NCBI RefSeq assembly: GCF_001698815.1
Contig: NZ_LGSI01000016.1
Span: 47,135 to 111,134 of the forward strand
DNA length: 64,000 nt
Reading direction: 5' to 3'
DNA from: Pseudomonas syringae
GTDB lineage: Bacteria > Pseudomonadota > Gammaproteobacteria > Pseudomonadales > Pseudomonadaceae
A program made the translations under genes and the position numbers. The notes under the pieces were generated by a model. The model did no database searches, was not told where the DNA came from, and saw only the letters and a list, made by a program, of their open reading frames with translations. This document shows positions 46,275 through 56,414 of the stretch, piece after piece. How positions within the stretch are numbered: the stretch's first letter is position 1; every line of letters begins with the position of its first letter.

Positions 46275-47323
46275 GCCGGACGGTCTGCGACGGCGGCTTC
46301 GGCGAAGGTCGCCATGCCGCTATGCAGCTGACACGCCAAACGCACCAGCGGCACCGCCAGCGCCGCGCCGCTGCCTTCGCCCAGGCGCAGGCCCAGATCC
46401 AGCAGCGGTTCGGCTTGCAGGGTTTCCAGCAAATGACGATGCCCCGGCTCCGCACCACGGTGGCCGAACAGCAGCCATTCGCGGCACGATGGGTTCAAGC
46501 GCACCGCCACCAACGCGGCGACGCTACAGATAAAGCCATCGACCAGCACCGCAATGCCTTCCTGAGCGCAGGCCAGATACGCGCCGACCAGCGCCGCAAT
46601 TTCAAAACCGCCCAGGCTGAACAGGCTTTGCAGAGGATCGCCGGCATGCTCGGCATGCAGCACCAGCGCGGCCTCAATCACCTGGGTTTTACGCGCGATG
46701 CCCGCTGCATTCAAGCCAGTACCGGGACCGACCAACAGCTGCGCCGCGCATTCCAGCAACGAGCAGGCCACGGCACTGGCCGAAGCGGTGTTGCCGATGC
46801 CCATTTCGCCACCGACAAACAGCTCGCTACCCACCGCCTTGGCGCGCAACACGCTGTCGCGTCCGGCTTGCAGGGCCAGCAAACCCTGTTCCTGAGTCAT
46901 CGCCGGGCCTTTGGCAAAGTTGGCCGTGCCCGCACCAATCCGCAAATGGCGCACGCCCGGCAAATCCAGCGGTGCGACGGTACCCAGATCCACCACATCC
47001 AGTTGCGCAGCCAGTTGCTGCGCCAGCACGCTAATTGCCGCGCCGCCGGTGACGAAGTTGTGCAGCATCTGCCCGGTCACTTCCTGGGGATAAGCCGAAA
47101 CACCTTCGGCCACCACGCCGTGATCTCCGGCGAAAATCGCGATCCACAGCACGTCGGCCCTGGGTTTGACGCGTCCCTGCAAACCGGCGAGCTGCACAGC
47201 AACGCGCTCAAGCTGGCCGAGGGAACCGGTGGGTTTGGTCAATTGCTGCTGTCGCGCCAAGGCTTCTTCACGTGTTGCTACGTTGCTGGCCTGCGCGGGC
47301 TTGAGCCACCAGGAATTATTCAT
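46271..47323 (-). CDS. cobT: Nicotinate-nucleotide-dimethylbenzimidazole phosphoribosyltransferase
   Basis: CobT activates 5,6-dimethylbenzimidazole to alpha-ribazole phosphate with nicotinate mononucleotide (CobU in the P. denitrificans scheme). The 350-residue protein has [54 protein letters not shown], and the C-terminal [23 protein letters not shown]. The substrate it needs is made by BluB in the same operon. The ATG at 47323 overlaps the cobU stop (ATGA); the longer frame adds 20 unrelated residues. Confidence 0.95.
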   Translation of the reverse strand: MNNSWWLKPAQASNVATREEALARQQQLTKPTGSLGQLERVAVQLAGLQGRVKPRADVLWIAIFAGDHGVVAEGVSAYPQEVTGQMLHNFVTGGAAISVLAQQLAAQLDVVDLGTVAPLDLPGVRHLRIGAGTANFAKGPAMTQEQGLLALQAGRDSVLRAKAVGSELFVGGEMGIGNTASASAVACSLLECAAQLLVGPGTGLNAAGIARKTQVIEAALVLHAEHAGDPLQSLFSLGGFEIAALVGAYLACAQEGIAVLVDGFICSVAALVAVRLNPSCREWLLFGHRGAEPGHRHLLETLQAEPLLDLGLRLGEGSGAALAVPLVRLACQLHSGMATFAEAAVADRPA

Positions 47324-47841
47324 AATGCGGATCCTTTCAACGTCAGTGGCAAGCCGGCAACGGTCAACACCACGCGCTGGCAACGTTCGGCCAGGGCTTG
47401 ATGCAACAGGCCGGCTTCGTCGACATAACGGCGGGTCAACTCACCGAGGGGCACAACGCCCAGCCCGGTTTCATTGCTGACAAAAATGATTTCACCCGGC
47501 AGCAGCGCCAGGCAATCGAGCAGCGCCTCGCGCTCCAGCGTCAGGCGCTCGGGGTTTTCCAGCAGTAATAAATTGGTCAGCCACAACGTCAGGCAATCCA
47601 CCAGCAGGCAACGATCCGGCGCAGCGTTTTCCCGCAGCACCCGGCTCAGCTCGAGCGGTTCTTCGATCAGCCCCCAGTGGTCCGGACGGCGCTGGCGATG
47701 CAACGCAACACGCTGGTTCAACTCGGCGTCCACCGGTTGGCTGGTGGCGATATAAATGACGTTCAGCCGCGACTCGCTGGCCAGTTTTTCCGCCAGACGA
47801 CTCTTGCCGGAACGCGCCCCGCCGAGGATCAGTTGCAGCAT
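47320..47841 (-). CDS. cobU: Adenosylcobinamide kinase / guanylyltransferase
   Basis: CobU (CobP in the P. denitrificans scheme) phosphorylates adenosylcobinamide and attaches GMP. The 173-residue protein begins with the P-loop [18 protein letters not shown], has the catalytic His region [18 protein letters not shown] and [24 protein letters not shown]. The start at 47841 follows 177 bases that contain a REP pair, so it has either its own promoter or readthrough from cobQ. Its stop overlaps cobT. Confidence 0.95.
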   Translation of the reverse strand: MLQLILGGARSGKSRLAEKLASESRLNVIYIATSQPVDAELNQRVALHRQRRPDHWGLIEEPLELSRVLRENAAPDRCLLVDCLTLWLTNLLLLENPERLTLEREALLDCLALLPGEIIFVSNETGLGVVPLGELTRRYVDEAGLLHQALAERCQRVVLTVAGLPLTLKGSAL

Positions 47842-47897
47842 CTGTGTGCGCCTCTTCTTAGAAAACTCGGAACTACTTGTCTGGCGCGATATGCCCT

Positions 47898-47987
47898 GTG
47901 GGAGCGAGCTTGCTCGCGAAAGGGCCAGCCCATCCGATACCTTCGCGGAGCCTGAAACAGCGCCTTCGCGAGCAAGCTCGCTCCCAC
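47898..47987. repeat. REP inverted pair inside the cob operon
   Basis: Arms at 47898-47920 and 47965-47987, class GAGCGAGCTTGCTCGCGAA, in the only large gap (cobQ to cobU) of an operon whose upstream genes all overlap. It could affect mRNA stability and split the expression of upstream and downstream cob genes. Confidence 0.9.
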
Positions 47988-48018
47988 GAGCCGTGGATTT
48001 CCTGCACCACCCGCAATG

Positions 48019-49479
48019 TCAGGTACATCCCAAACCACATAACTCGCGCAACAGCGCGCCGTCCAGATGCTCTTCGACCAGATCCGCCAGCCGCTCGATG
48101 TCCCGCTCGCGCAGGGCGTGATAATCCACTTGCTGCACGTTTTCCAGTCCCGCCCAACGCAACAGCGCGCTGCACGCCTCAGGCGTTTCGAACAGGCCGT
48201 GCAGGTAAGTACCGAGGATTTGCCCGTCAGCGCTTTGCGCCCCGTCGCAACGATTGTCATCCAGCTGCACCGCCGGATTTTCCAGCGCCGCCCCGGTGGT
48301 CACACCCGCATGAATTTCGTAGCCGCTGACCTCGACACCTTCCAGCAGCAATCGGCCACGCACATTGCGCAGCTGTTTCTCTTCCTCAAGCACAGTGCTC
48401 ATAGCCAGCAAGCCCAAGCCGGGACTTGAACCCGCCTCACCTTCCAGCCCCAGCGGGTCGTGCAGGTGCTCGCCGAGCATCTGCAAACCGCCGCAAATGC
48501 CCAGCAACTTGCCGCCGTAGCGCAAATGACGGGCAATGGCGCTGTCCCAGCCATTGGCGCGCAGATAGGTCAGGTCGCTGCGCACGCTTTTCGAGCCGGG
48601 CAGGATGATCAAATCGGCTGGTGGAATGGCCTGACCGGGGCCGACGAATTGCAAATTGACTTGCGGGTGCAGGCGCAGCGGGTCGAAATCGGTGTGATTG
48701 CTAATGCGCGGCAGGATCGGCACGACCACGTTCAGCACCTGCTCAACCTTGTCGGTCTGGCGCTGATCGAGGCCGTCTTCAGCCTCCAGATGCAGGTCCA
48801 TGACATACGGCAATACGCCAACCACCGGTTTGCCGGTGCGCGCTTCGAGCCAGTCCAGCCCCGGTTGCAGTAAGGCGATATCACCGCGAAAGCGATTGAT
48901 GATGAAGCCTTTGACCCGCGCCTGTTCACTGGGCGACAACAATTCAAGGGTGCCGACCAGATGCGCGAACACCCCGCCGCGATTGATATCGGCGATCAGC
49001 AGCACCGGGCAATCCACCGCCTCGGCGAAACCCATGTTGGCGATATCGTTCGCGCGCAGATTGATCTCGGCAGGCGAACCGGCGCCCTCGACGACGATTA
49101 CCGGATACTGCTCGCCCAGCCGTTGATGGGACTCCAGCACCGCCCGCATCGCGATTTCTTTGTAGCCGTGATAGGCCACCGCGTTCATGGTGGTGACGGC
49201 GCGACCATGAATAATCACTTGCGCGCCGGTGTCGCTGTTGGGCTTGAGCAGCACCGGATTCATGTCGGTGTGCGGTTGCAGGCCGCACGCCTGGGCCTGC
49301 ACCGCCTGGGCGCGGCCGATCTCGCCGCCGTCTGCGGTGACTGCGCTGTTGAGCGCCATGTTCTGCGGCTTGAACGGCACGACGCTGACGCCCTGACGTG
49401 TCAGCCAGCGGCACAAGGCCGTTACCAGTGTGCTTTTGCCGGCATCCGACGTGGTGCCTTGCACCATCAAGGTGGTCAT
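48019..49479 (-). CDS. cobQ: Cobyric acid synthase
   Basis: CobQ amidates four carboxylates of adenosylcobyrinate a,c-diamide to give cobyric acid. The 486-residue protein has an N-terminal ATP-binding domain ([52 protein letters not shown]) and a C-terminal type I glutamine amidotransferase domain with the catalytic Cys in [18 protein letters not shown] and His in YLHGLFE. The ATG at 49479 overlaps the cobD stop (ATGA). Confidence 0.95.
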   Translation of the reverse strand: MTTLMVQGTTSDAGKSTLVTALCRWLTRQGVSVVPFKPQNMALNSAVTADGGEIGRAQAVQAQACGLQPHTDMNPVLLKPNSDTGAQVIIHGRAVTTMNAVAYHGYKEIAMRAVLESHQRLGEQYPVIVVEGAGSPAEINLRANDIANMGFAEAVDCPVLLIADINRGGVFAHLVGTLELLSPSEQARVKGFIINRFRGDIALLQPGLDWLEARTGKPVVGVLPYVMDLHLEAEDGLDQRQTDKVEQVLNVVVPILPRISNHTDFDPLRLHPQVNLQFVGPGQAIPPADLIILPGSKSVRSDLTYLRANGWDSAIARHLRYGGKLLGICGGLQMLGEHLHDPLGLEGEAGSSPGLGLLAMSTVLEEEKQLRNVRGRLLLEGVEVSGYEIHAGVTTGAALENPAVQLDDNRCDGAQSADGQILGTYLHGLFETPEACSALLRWAGLENVQQVDYHALRERDIERLADLVEEHLDGALLRELCGLGCT

Positions 49480-50480
49480 GAATTTTCCTGATTGAATTCG
49501 CCAAGGGCGCTATCGAGGCGTTGCCAATCCGCTTCATCGCTGGGCAGGCCGAAGCGCAGGCTGCTGTGGTGCGGGCCGTCATCGAGAAACAGGCGCAGCA
49601 GGATGCCGCGCCGGGCGCAGAACTCATACAACGCTGACGCACGGGGCGTGACCAGCCATTGAAACAGCGCGCAGCCGCCGTGTGGCGCCAGGTCGTGCCG
49701 CGTCAGCAATTGCACCAGACGCTGACTGGCCTGATCGGTGCGCTGGCGTTGCTGGTGATGGCCTTCGGTATCTCTCAGGCAAGCCGCACCGAGTTCCCGG
49801 GTCGGGCCGCTGACTGCCCAGGGTCCGATATCCCTGGCCAGTAATTTGAGCAGATGCGGTTCAGCCAGCACAAAACCCAACCGCGCCCCGGCCAGACCGA
49901 AAAACTTGCCGAACGAGCGCAGAACGATCAGCCCGGCGCGCCATGTCTCGGCCGCCAGGCTCAGCCCCGGCGTGTTGTCCATGAAGGCTTCGTCCACCAC
50001 CAGCCAGCCGCCCCGCTCCGCCAGCCGTGCATGCCACTTGAGCAGTTGCTCGGGCGACAGGTTCAGCCCGGTGGGATTGTTGGGATTGACCACCACCAGC
50101 ACGATGAGGCTGTCGAGAAAGTAATCGACTTCGTGCTCCAGCACTTCCCGGACCAGAAATCCGGCGCTGCGCCAGGCCTGGGCATGCTCGGCATAACAAG
50201 GCGACAACACGCCGACCTTACCGGCGCCACGCAAGCGCGGCAGGGCTTGAATCGCCGCCTGGGAGCCCGGCACCGGCAACACTTGGGGAGCGCCGTAATA
50301 AGCGCAGGCAGCTTGTTCCAGGCCATCGTCGGTTTCCGGCAGCCGCGCCCAGGCTTGCGGGGCAATCGGCGCAATCGGCCAGGCCCAGGGCGCAATGCCC
50401 GTGGAAAGATCCAGCCACTCACTTTCGGCAATGCCGTAATCGCGTGCAGCAACACGCAGTCGCCCACCGTGTTCAAGCAT
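49476..50480 (-). CDS. cobD: Threonine-phosphate decarboxylase
   Basis: A PLP-dependent enzyme of the aminotransferase fold (334 residues) that makes 1-amino-2-propanol O-phosphate, the linker of the nucleotide loop; named CobC in the P. denitrificans scheme. Motifs: [39 protein letters not shown], and the PLP Lys in [21 protein letters not shown]. The ATG at 50480 overlaps the cbiB stop by 8 bases. cobQ follows with an ATGA overlap. Confidence 0.92.
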   Translation of the reverse strand: MLEHGGRLRVAARDYGIAESEWLDLSTGIAPWAWPIAPIAPQAWARLPETDDGLEQAACAYYGAPQVLPVPGSQAAIQALPRLRGAGKVGVLSPCYAEHAQAWRSAGFLVREVLEHEVDYFLDSLIVLVVVNPNNPTGLNLSPEQLLKWHARLAERGGWLVVDEAFMDNTPGLSLAAETWRAGLIVLRSFGKFFGLAGARLGFVLAEPHLLKLLARDIGPWAVSGPTRELGAACLRDTEGHHQQRQRTDQASQRLVQLLTRHDLAPHGGCALFQWLVTPRASALYEFCARRGILLRLFLDDGPHHSSLRFGLPSDEADWQRLDSALGEFNQENS

Positions 50481-51381
50481 AGAATTCAGCTCCCACACAC
50501 AAAATCAGCAACCAAAGCCAGACGCCGCGCTGCACCAGTTGCCAGCCCCGGTCGATAGATTGCGCGTCGGCGGGTACGCCTTCGCCCAACTGCGGACGTT
50601 GATGAAGTTCGCCGTGATAAATCGCCGCACCGCCGAGCTCGACACCCAGCGCACCCGCGCCAGCCGCCATCACCGGGCCAGCGTTAGGGCTGTCCCAGGT
50701 CGGACCCTGGGTTCGCCAGCAGCGCAACGCGAGTCGGGTCTTGCCCAATAGCGCGTAGGTCAAAGCGACCAGACGCGCAGGAATGTAGTTAAGCAAATCA
50801 TCGATTTTGGCTGCAGCCCAACCGAAACGCTCGAAGCGCTCGTTGCGATAGCCCCACATGGCATCCAGGGTATTGCTCAATCGATACAACACGACGCCCG
50901 GTGCACCGGCGACGGCAAACCAGAACAGCGCGGCAAACACGGCGTCGCTGCCGTTTTCCAGCACGGATTCGGTGGCCGCACGGGCCACTTCAGTCGCATC
51001 CAGTTCCGAAGTCTGGCGGCTGACCAGATAGCCGACCCGCCGCCGCGCTTCGTCCAGATCGTCGGCGCGCAACGCCTGGGCCACCGGCTCGACGTGCTCG
51101 CCAAGGCTGCGCAGGCCGAGCGCGCAATACAGCGCGAGGATTTCCACCAGCCAGCCGATATAAGGCAACCAGCTCAACAGCGTGGCCAGCAACGTCAACG
51201 GCACCACGGCGAGAAACCATGCCGTGACGCCGTGGCTGCGCCAACCGCGTCCGCCAGAGTTGAAGCGCCGCTCGATACGATCGGCAAACCGCCCAAAGGC
51301 CACCAGCGGATGCGACCGCTTCGGCTCGCCCAGCAACGCATCCAGCGCCACACCGGCGACGCTCAACAGCGCCACACTCAT
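50473..51381 (-). CDS. cbiB: Adenosylcobinamide-phosphate synthase
   Basis: CbiB (often called CobD in Pseudomonas annotations) joins cobyric acid with aminopropanol phosphate. It is a 302-residue inner-membrane protein with several hydrophobic helices; seen are [28 protein letters not shown] near the N terminus, [35 protein letters not shown], and [26 protein letters not shown]. The ATG at 51381 has GGGGAG about 8 bases upstream and overlaps the bluB stop (ATGA); the longer frame adds 76 residues read from inside bluB. Confidence 0.93.
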   Translation of the reverse strand: MSVALLSVAGVALDALLGEPKRSHPLVAFGRFADRIERRFNSGGRGWRSHGVTAWFLAVVPLTLLATLLSWLPYIGWLVEILALYCALGLRSLGEHVEPVAQALRADDLDEARRRVGYLVSRQTSELDATEVARAATESVLENGSDAVFAALFWFAVAGAPGVVLYRLSNTLDAMWGYRNERFERFGWAAAKIDDLLNYIPARLVALTYALLGKTRLALRCWRTQGPTWDSPNAGPVMAAGAGALGVELGGAAIYHGELHQRPQLGEGVPADAQSIDRGWQLVQRGVWLWLLILCVGAEFYA

Positions 51382-52028
51382 TGACTGACTCCCCATTGAT
51401 TCTCGTAGAGCATTTCGTCGAGCGGACGTTCTTGCGTCCAGCCTTCCATGACCAGCATGGGTGTCGGGTAAAATTCGCTGACCGGCCCCAGGCACAGCAC
51501 CGCCAGCGGTTTGGCACCGGCCGGCATGTTCAACAGATCGGCCAGCGCCTGGGGTTCGAACAACGACACCCAGCCCATGCCGAGCCCTTCGGCTCGCGCC
51601 GCCAGCCACAGGTTCTGAATCGCGCAGGACAATGAAGCCAGGTCCATTTCCGGCAACGTGCGGCGGCCAAAGATGTGTTTCTCACGATCATCCATCAGTG
51701 CTGCGACCAGCACTTCCGCGCAATCGTCGATGCCCTCGACCTTGAGCTTCATGAAATCGTCGGCGCGCTCGCCCATCGCTTCGGCGGTGCGCATCCGTTC
51801 CTGCTCGACCTGCACCTTGATCTGCGAACGCAAGGTCCGGTCGGTGATGCGAATAAAACGCCACGGTTGCATCAAACCGACGCTGGGCGCCTGATGCGCC
51901 GCGCCGAGCAGCCGCGCGAGTAACTCCGGCGCGACCGTGCCGCCGCTGAAGTGGCGCATATCCCGGCGCTCGGCAATGGCTCGATACACCGCCGCCCGCT
52001 CATCGGCGCTGAACGCTTGGTCATTCAT
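51378..52028 (-). CDS. bluB: 5,6-dimethylbenzimidazole synthase
   Basis: BluB cannibalises reduced FMN with oxygen to give dimethylbenzimidazole, the lower ligand of cobalamin. The 216-residue nitroreductase-fold protein has [21 protein letters not shown] at the N terminus, [20 protein letters not shown] (flavin binding) and [20 protein letters not shown]. It sits between cobB and cbiB with ATGA overlaps on both sides, as part of an oxygen-dependent cobalamin route. Its location supports BluB over a general nitroreductase. Confidence 0.93.
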   Translation of the reverse strand: MNDQAFSADERAAVYRAIAERRDMRHFSGGTVAPELLARLLGAAHQAPSVGLMQPWRFIRITDRTLRSQIKVQVEQERMRTAEAMGERADDFMKLKVEGIDDCAEVLVAALMDDREKHIFGRRTLPEMDLASLSCAIQNLWLAARAEGLGMGWVSLFEPQALADLLNMPAGAKPLAVLCLGPVSEFYPTPMLVMEGWTQERPLDEMLYENQWGVSQ

Positions 52029-53320
52029 GGTTTGAAAAGCGCCGCAACCGCTTGAGGATTGGAAGGGAAATAGAAGTGCACGTAGGACGCAGTCATGCGC
52101 CCTTCGCGATAGACCGCCTCCGCGCCGCGCCCGCCGTTGGGGCTGATGCCACGGGCGATGGGCTGCAATTGGGTGCTGGTCAGCGAGTGGTGATAGGTGT
52201 GGCCGCGCAGTTCGCCTTCCGGCAACGCGACCGTTTGCAGTGCCAAGGCCGCCAGGCGCTTTTGCATGACCGCTTCACCGGCGAGCAAGCCCACCAGCTC
52301 GGCACGCTGGCCGTCGACATCGGTCAAGGCGTCGAGCAGATACAACATGCCGCCACACTCGGCCAGCAGGGGTCTGCCCGCCTGATGATGCTGGCGAATC
52401 GCGTTGAGCATTGATGTGTTTTGGCTCAAGGCCAGGTGGTGCAGTTCCGGGTAACCACCGGGCAAATACAGGCTGTCGGCAGGCGGCAGCACCGAATCGC
52501 GGATCGGCGAGAAGAACACCAGCTCGGCCCCCATGGCGCGCAGCAGATCGAGGCTCGCGCCGTAAGTGAACGCAAAAGCTTCGTCGTGGGCGACGGCAAT
52601 GGTTACGCCTTCCAACAAAGGTTCGGCCGGAACCAGGTCCGGCGCGGCGAAGGTCACCGCCGGTGGCAGTTCGACTTCGCAGGTGCTGGCCAGCGCTGCG
52701 GCGGCGGCATCCAGACGCACATCAAGATCATTGAGCTCGCTGGCCTGCACCAGTCCCAAATGCCGACTCGGCAGTTCGATACCGGTTTCCCGGGACAACG
52801 CGCCGTACCAACGCAGGCCTTCGGTGAGGCTGCCTTCCAGTAATTGCGCGTGACGCACGGTGCCGACCCGGTTGGCCAATACGCCTGCGAACGGCAGGTC
52901 CGGCTGATAACGCGCCAAGCCCAGCGCCAGCGCGCCGAAGGTCTGGGCCATGGCCGTGCCGTCGATGACGCCCAGCACCGGCACGCCGAAATAACGCGCC
53001 AGATCGGCGCTGGAAGGTGTGCCGTCGAACAGGCCCATCACGCCTTCAATCAGGATCAGATCGGCCTCACCCGCCGCCTGCCACAACAGGCGGCGGCTTT
53101 CATCGGCACCGACCATCCATAAATCGAGCTGATACACCGGCGCACCGCTGGCGCGCTCAAGAATCATCGGGTCGAGAAAGTCCGGGCCGCACTTGAACAC
53201 GCGAACCTTGCGGCCCTGATTGCGATGCAAGCGGGCCAGCGCGGCGGTGACGGTGGTTTTACCCTGGCCGGAGGCCGGTGCGGCGATCAGAACCGCCGGA
53301 CAATGACGCGGTTCACTCAC
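52025..53320 (-). CDS. cobB: Cobyrinate a,c-diamide synthase
   Basis: CobB (CbiA type) amidates the a and c side chains of cobyrinate using glutamine and ATP. The 431-residue protein has an N-terminal ATP domain (LIAAPASGQGKTTVTAALARLH) and a C-terminal glutamine amidotransferase domain with Cys in LLAECGGMLYLLDALTD and His in GHTYHHSL. The start is a GTG (53320) overlapping the cobO stop in a GTGA; the family's usual MSEPRHCP opening supports it. Not to be confused with the sirtuin also called CobB. Confidence 0.94.
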   Translation of the reverse strand: MSEPRHCPAVLIAAPASGQGKTTVTAALARLHRNQGRKVRVFKCGPDFLDPMILERASGAPVYQLDLWMVGADESRRLLWQAAGEADLILIEGVMGLFDGTPSSADLARYFGVPVLGVIDGTAMAQTFGALALGLARYQPDLPFAGVLANRVGTVRHAQLLEGSLTEGLRWYGALSRETGIELPSRHLGLVQASELNDLDVRLDAAAAALASTCEVELPPAVTFAAPDLVPAEPLLEGVTIAVAHDEAFAFTYGASLDLLRAMGAELVFFSPIRDSVLPPADSLYLPGGYPELHHLALSQNTSMLNAIRQHHQAGRPLLAECGGMLYLLDALTDVDGQRAELVGLLAGEAVMQKRLAALALQTVALPEGELRGHTYHHSLTSTQLQPIARGISPNGGRGAEAVYREGRMTASYVHFYFPSNPQAVAALFKP

Positions 53321-53928
53321 AACTCGATGCCTTTTTGCGCGCGGATACCGGCCTGGAAGGCATGTTTGACCACGGTGATTTCCGACACTGTATCGGCCAT
53401 GTCGATCATTTCCGGTTTCGCACCACGGCCAGTGACAATCACGTGCTGCATCGGCGGGCGGGCTTGCAGGTCGCCGAGCACCCGCTCGATGTCCAGATAA
53501 CCGTGCTTGAGGGCGATATTCAGTTCGTCGAGGATCACCATGCCGATGGCCGGATCACGGAGCATTTCCAGGGAAACTTCCCACGCGGCTTCGGCGGCGG
53601 CGATGTCGCGCTGGCGATCCTGGGTTTCCCAGGTATAGCCCTCGCCCATCACGTGATAGCGAACCTGCTCGGGGAAGCGTCGGAAAAAGAACTCTTCGCC
53701 CGTACTGTTGCTGCCCTTGATGAACTGCACGACGCCGCACTGCATGCCGTGACCCATCGCCCGGGCCAACATGCCGAATGCAGAACTGCTTTTGCCTTTG
53801 CCGTTACCGGTCAGGACCAGCAACAGCCCGCATTCATTGGGTGCGCTGGCGATGCGCTCGTCCATCACGAGTTTTTTGCGCAGCATGCGCGCCAGATGGC
53901 GTGCGTTGCGTTCGGGGGATTCGTTCAT
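53317..53928 (-). CDS. cobO: Cob(I)yrinic acid a,c-diamide adenosyltransferase
   Basis: CobO transfers the adenosyl group of ATP to the cobalt. The 203-residue protein has the P-loop [24 protein letters not shown] (about 38-61), [16 protein letters not shown] and [21 protein letters not shown], all characteristic of the CobA/CobO type. It is the first gene behind the riboswitch; its ribosome-binding region (GGAG) lies just before the ATG at 53928, where the riboswitch platform would act. Confidence 0.95.
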   Translation of the reverse strand: MNESPERNARHLARMLRKKLVMDERIASAPNECGLLLVLTGNGKGKSSSAFGMLARAMGHGMQCGVVQFIKGSNSTGEEFFFRRFPEQVRYHVMGEGYTWETQDRQRDIAAAEAAWEVSLEMLRDPAIGMVILDELNIALKHGYLDIERVLGDLQARPPMQHVIVTGRGAKPEMIDMADTVSEITVVKHAFQAGIRAQKGIEL

Positions 53929-54041
53929 CTCAGCTCTCCGCTTGAGGGCACGCGAAAGCAGACGGCAGGCAACAGCAAATGACTGGCAGCACGACTTTCG
54001 TCATGCCCAGAGCATCGCCCGCCGTGATGCTATTGAATGGA

Positions 54042-54228
54042 TCAGGCCGGTCTCCGGGCTCATGAGCGGAAAAATCCCGACTGTGCGCCTTCCCATGTCC
54101 TTGCGGACACAGTGGCATGAAGCACAGCTTCACTCATCTACCGTTGCGGGGGCAGCACCGGGATTGGTCGCCATGGGCGTCCTTACCGGTTTCCCTGTTT
54201 CACTCAAACAATCCGGGGATTTTGAGCA
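54042..54228 (-). ncRNA. Cobalamin riboswitch (AdoCbl aptamer) of the cob operon
   Basis: Reading the minus strand, the leader contains GGGAAACCGGT (54195-54185), GGTGCTGCCCCCGCAACGGTA (about 54161-54141; the GCCCCCGCAACGG core), GCCACTG with GGGAAGGC (about 54116-54086), and the B12-box AGCCCGGAGACCGGCC (54060-54045), in the order of the cobalamin aptamer. Downstream, about 54034-54016, lies a GCATC...GATGC hairpin; about 110 bases then separate the aptamer from cobO. I expect cobalamin to repress the operon, probably at translation. Limits are approximate. Confidence 0.92.
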
Positions 54229-54355
54229 CCTGAAACAAAGGGCGCAGGTTAGAGCGTTGGGGTTTGAGCGTCAATCAACTCAGCAACAGGTTGAACCTCG
54301 AAAGCCCAGGCTTCTCTATCTATTACTGGACCACTGCCTGTTATGGAGATCGATC

Positions 54356-55675
54356 ATGTTCACGCTTAGACCACAGTTCGCGGTTTTGCTACTGGTTGCG
54401 GGAGGCCTGGCGGCCTGCGGCGAATCTTCGACCCTGCAAGTCACCGACGGCACCGGGCCGTCGCCCAAGTTGCCGGAACCGAACAAGACGATGATCCCGA
54501 CCGTCAACATAGCGCCGGCGGTGGGCTGGGAAAAAGACGCCAAGCCCATCGCCGCCAAAGGCACACAAGTGGCCGCTTTCGCCGAGCATCTGGATCACCC
54601 GCGCTGGCTGTACGTGCTGCCAAATGGTGACGTACTGGTGGCCGAAACCAATTCGCCGCCCAAGCCTGACGACAATAAAGGCATTCGCGGCTGGGTGATG
54701 GGCAAGGTCATGGGCCGCGCCGGCGCCGGTGTTCCCAGCCCGAATCGCATCACGTTGTTGCGCGACAAAGATCACGACGGCATCGCCGAAACCCGCACGG
54801 TATTCCTGGAAAACCTCAACTCGCCGTTCGGCATGACGCTGGTCGGCAACAAGCTGTATGTGGCCGACACCGACCGCCTGATCAGCTTCCCGTATCAGGA
54901 CGGCCAGACCTCGATCAGCGCGCAACCGACCAAAATCGTCGACCTGCCCGGCGGCACGCTGAATCACCACTGGACCAAAAACGTCATCGCCAGCAAGGAC
55001 GGCAGCAAGCTGTATGTGACGGTCGGCTCCAACAGCAATGTCGCCGAGAACGGGTTGGCCGCTGAAGAAGGTCGCGCGGCGATCTGGGAAGTGGACGCCG
55101 CCAGCGGCTCCCATCGCATCTTCGCTTCAGGCCTGCGCAACCCCAACGGCATGGATTGGGAACCCACCACCGGCAAACTCTGGACGGCGGTCAACGAACG
55201 TGACGAAATCGGCAGCGATCTGGTGCCGGATTACATCACTTCGGTGCAAGACGGGGCTTTCTACGGCTGGCCGTTCAGTTATTACGGCCAGCATGTGGAC
55301 GTGCGCGTAACCCCACAGAATCCGGAACTGGTGGCCAAGGCCATCGCACCGGACTACGCGGTCGGTCCGCATACCGCGTCACTTGGCCTGGTGTTCGCCG
55401 ATGGCAAGACTTTGCCGGCGCCATTTAACGAAGGCGTGTTCATCGGCCAGCACGGCTCCTGGAACCGCAAACCGCACAGCGGCTACAAAGTCCTGTTCGT
55501 GCCATTCAGCGGCGGCAAGCCAAGCGGCGCACCGATTGACCTGCTGACCGGTTTCCTGAATGCCGACGAAAAAGCCCAAGGTCGCCCGGTCGGCGTGGTC
55601 AATGATCATCAGGGTGGTTTGCTGGTCGCGGATGACGTGGGGAACAAGATCTGGCGGGTGACGGGAGCCAAGTAA
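54356..55675 (+). CDS. PQQ-type sugar dehydrogenase lipoprotein (sorbosone dehydrogenase-like)
   Basis: A 439-residue protein with a lipoprotein signal (lipobox LAAC, about residues 18-21), then a beta-propeller of the glucose/sorbosone dehydrogenase type: [44 protein letters not shown], the conserved [44 protein letters not shown] and [13 protein letters not shown]. It should be a membrane-anchored, PQQ-dependent periplasmic or outer-membrane sugar oxidase; the substrate is unknown. The ATG at 54356 starts the signal; the longer frame upstream is not coding. It is divergent from the cob operon. Confidence 0.85.
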   Translation: MFTLRPQFAVLLLVAGGLAACGESSTLQVTDGTGPSPKLPEPNKTMIPTVNIAPAVGWEKDAKPIAAKGTQVAAFAEHLDHPRWLYVLPNGDVLVAETNSPPKPDDNKGIRGWVMGKVMGRAGAGVPSPNRITLLRDKDHDGIAETRTVFLENLNSPFGMTLVGNKLYVADTDRLISFPYQDGQTSISAQPTKIVDLPGGTLNHHWTKNVIASKDGSKLYVTVGSNSNVAENGLAAEEGRAAIWEVDAASGSHRIFASGLRNPNGMDWEPTTGKLWTAVNERDEIGSDLVPDYITSVQDGAFYGWPFSYYGQHVDVRVTPQNPELVAKAIAPDYAVGPHTASLGLVFADGKTLPAPFNEGVFIGQHGSWNRKPHSGYKVLFVPFSGGKPSGAPIDLLTGFLNADEKAQGRPVGVVNDHQGGLLVADDVGNKIWRVTGAK

Positions 55676-55682
55676 GGGCCCG

Positions 55683-55769
55683 TTGGAGCGAGGCTTGCCC
55701 GCGAATCAGGCGCCGCGGTGGATCATTCCCACCGCGTTATCGTTCTTCGCGGGCAAGCCTCGCTCCAAC
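55683..55769. repeat. REP inverted pair after the sugar dehydrogenase gene
   Basis: Arms at 55683-55705 and 55746-55769, class GAGCGAGGCTTGCCCGCGAA. Its right-hand spacer (ACCGCGTTATCGTTC) matches that of the pair at 33014 and the partial element at 44947. It sits between convergent genes and could serve as their 3' end. Confidence 0.9.
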
Positions 55770-55783
55770 GAATTGGCTTACAG

Positions 55784-56320
55784 CTACGGATTACGCGCCA
55801 GACTCGACGGCTGGATCACGCGCTTGGCGTTCAGGTAAGCCCGCTGCCAATACGGCTTGTCGAGGCTGTCCAGCTTGACCGTGCCGCCCGTGGCCGGCGC
55901 ATGCACGAAACGCCCTTCCCCGACGTAAATCCCCGCATGGCTGACCTGCGAGCCACCGCCAGTGGCGAAGAACACCAGGTCGCCGGTCTGCAATTGTTCA
56001 CGGCCCACGTTCGGCGCACGCATGCCGATCATGTCGCGAGTCGATCGCGGCAGCGCAATACCTGCCGCGTCACGGTAGACATAACCGATCAAACCGCTGC
56101 AATCAAAACCGGAATCAGGGGTGTTGCCGCCCCAGTGATAAGGCGTGCCGACCAGACCGAGGGCGCGAAACATCACGTCTTCAATCGCCGGGGAAAAACT
56201 TTCAGGAGGGGCAGCCAGCACCGGGCGCTGAACGATCCGGGGCTGAGGCGGCGGCGCGCTGGCGCAAGCGCCGAGCAAGGCAGCAAGAGTAATGACCGCA
56301 AGGCGTATCGTAATCGACAT
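55784..56320 (-). CDS. NlpC/P60 peptidoglycan endopeptidase lipoprotein
   Basis: A 178-residue lipoprotein (signal 1-19, lipobox LGAC) with a C-terminal NlpC/P60 domain (about 60-178). The catalytic triad is visible: Cys in DSGFDCSGLIGYVYRD, His in VSHAGIYVGEG, and the third site in FVHAPATGG. It should cut peptide cross-links in the periplasm. The ATG at 56320 starts the signal; earlier in-frame residues look non-coding. It lies downstream of a paralogue on the same strand, 94 bases away. Confidence 0.9.
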   Translation of the reverse strand: MSITIRLAVITLAALLGACASAPPPQPRIVQRPVLAAPPESFSPAIEDVMFRALGLVGTPYHWGGNTPDSGFDCSGLIGYVYRDAAGIALPRSTRDMIGMRAPNVGREQLQTGDLVFFATGGGSQVSHAGIYVGEGRFVHAPATGGTVKLDSLDKPYWQRAYLNAKRVIQPSSLARNP

Positions 56321-56414
56321 GGATACAACAACCTGAGCTGGATGCGGCTGCTTGCCGAAGGCGCAAAATGCGCAAAACAGGCTTATAGCCTGTTTTTGCA
56401 CAACACGGTAGTGA

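Noticed and set aside
53771..54355. Upstream extension of the sugar dehydrogenase frame
   Set aside because: It overlaps cobO and the riboswitch; the lipoprotein signal starts at 54356.
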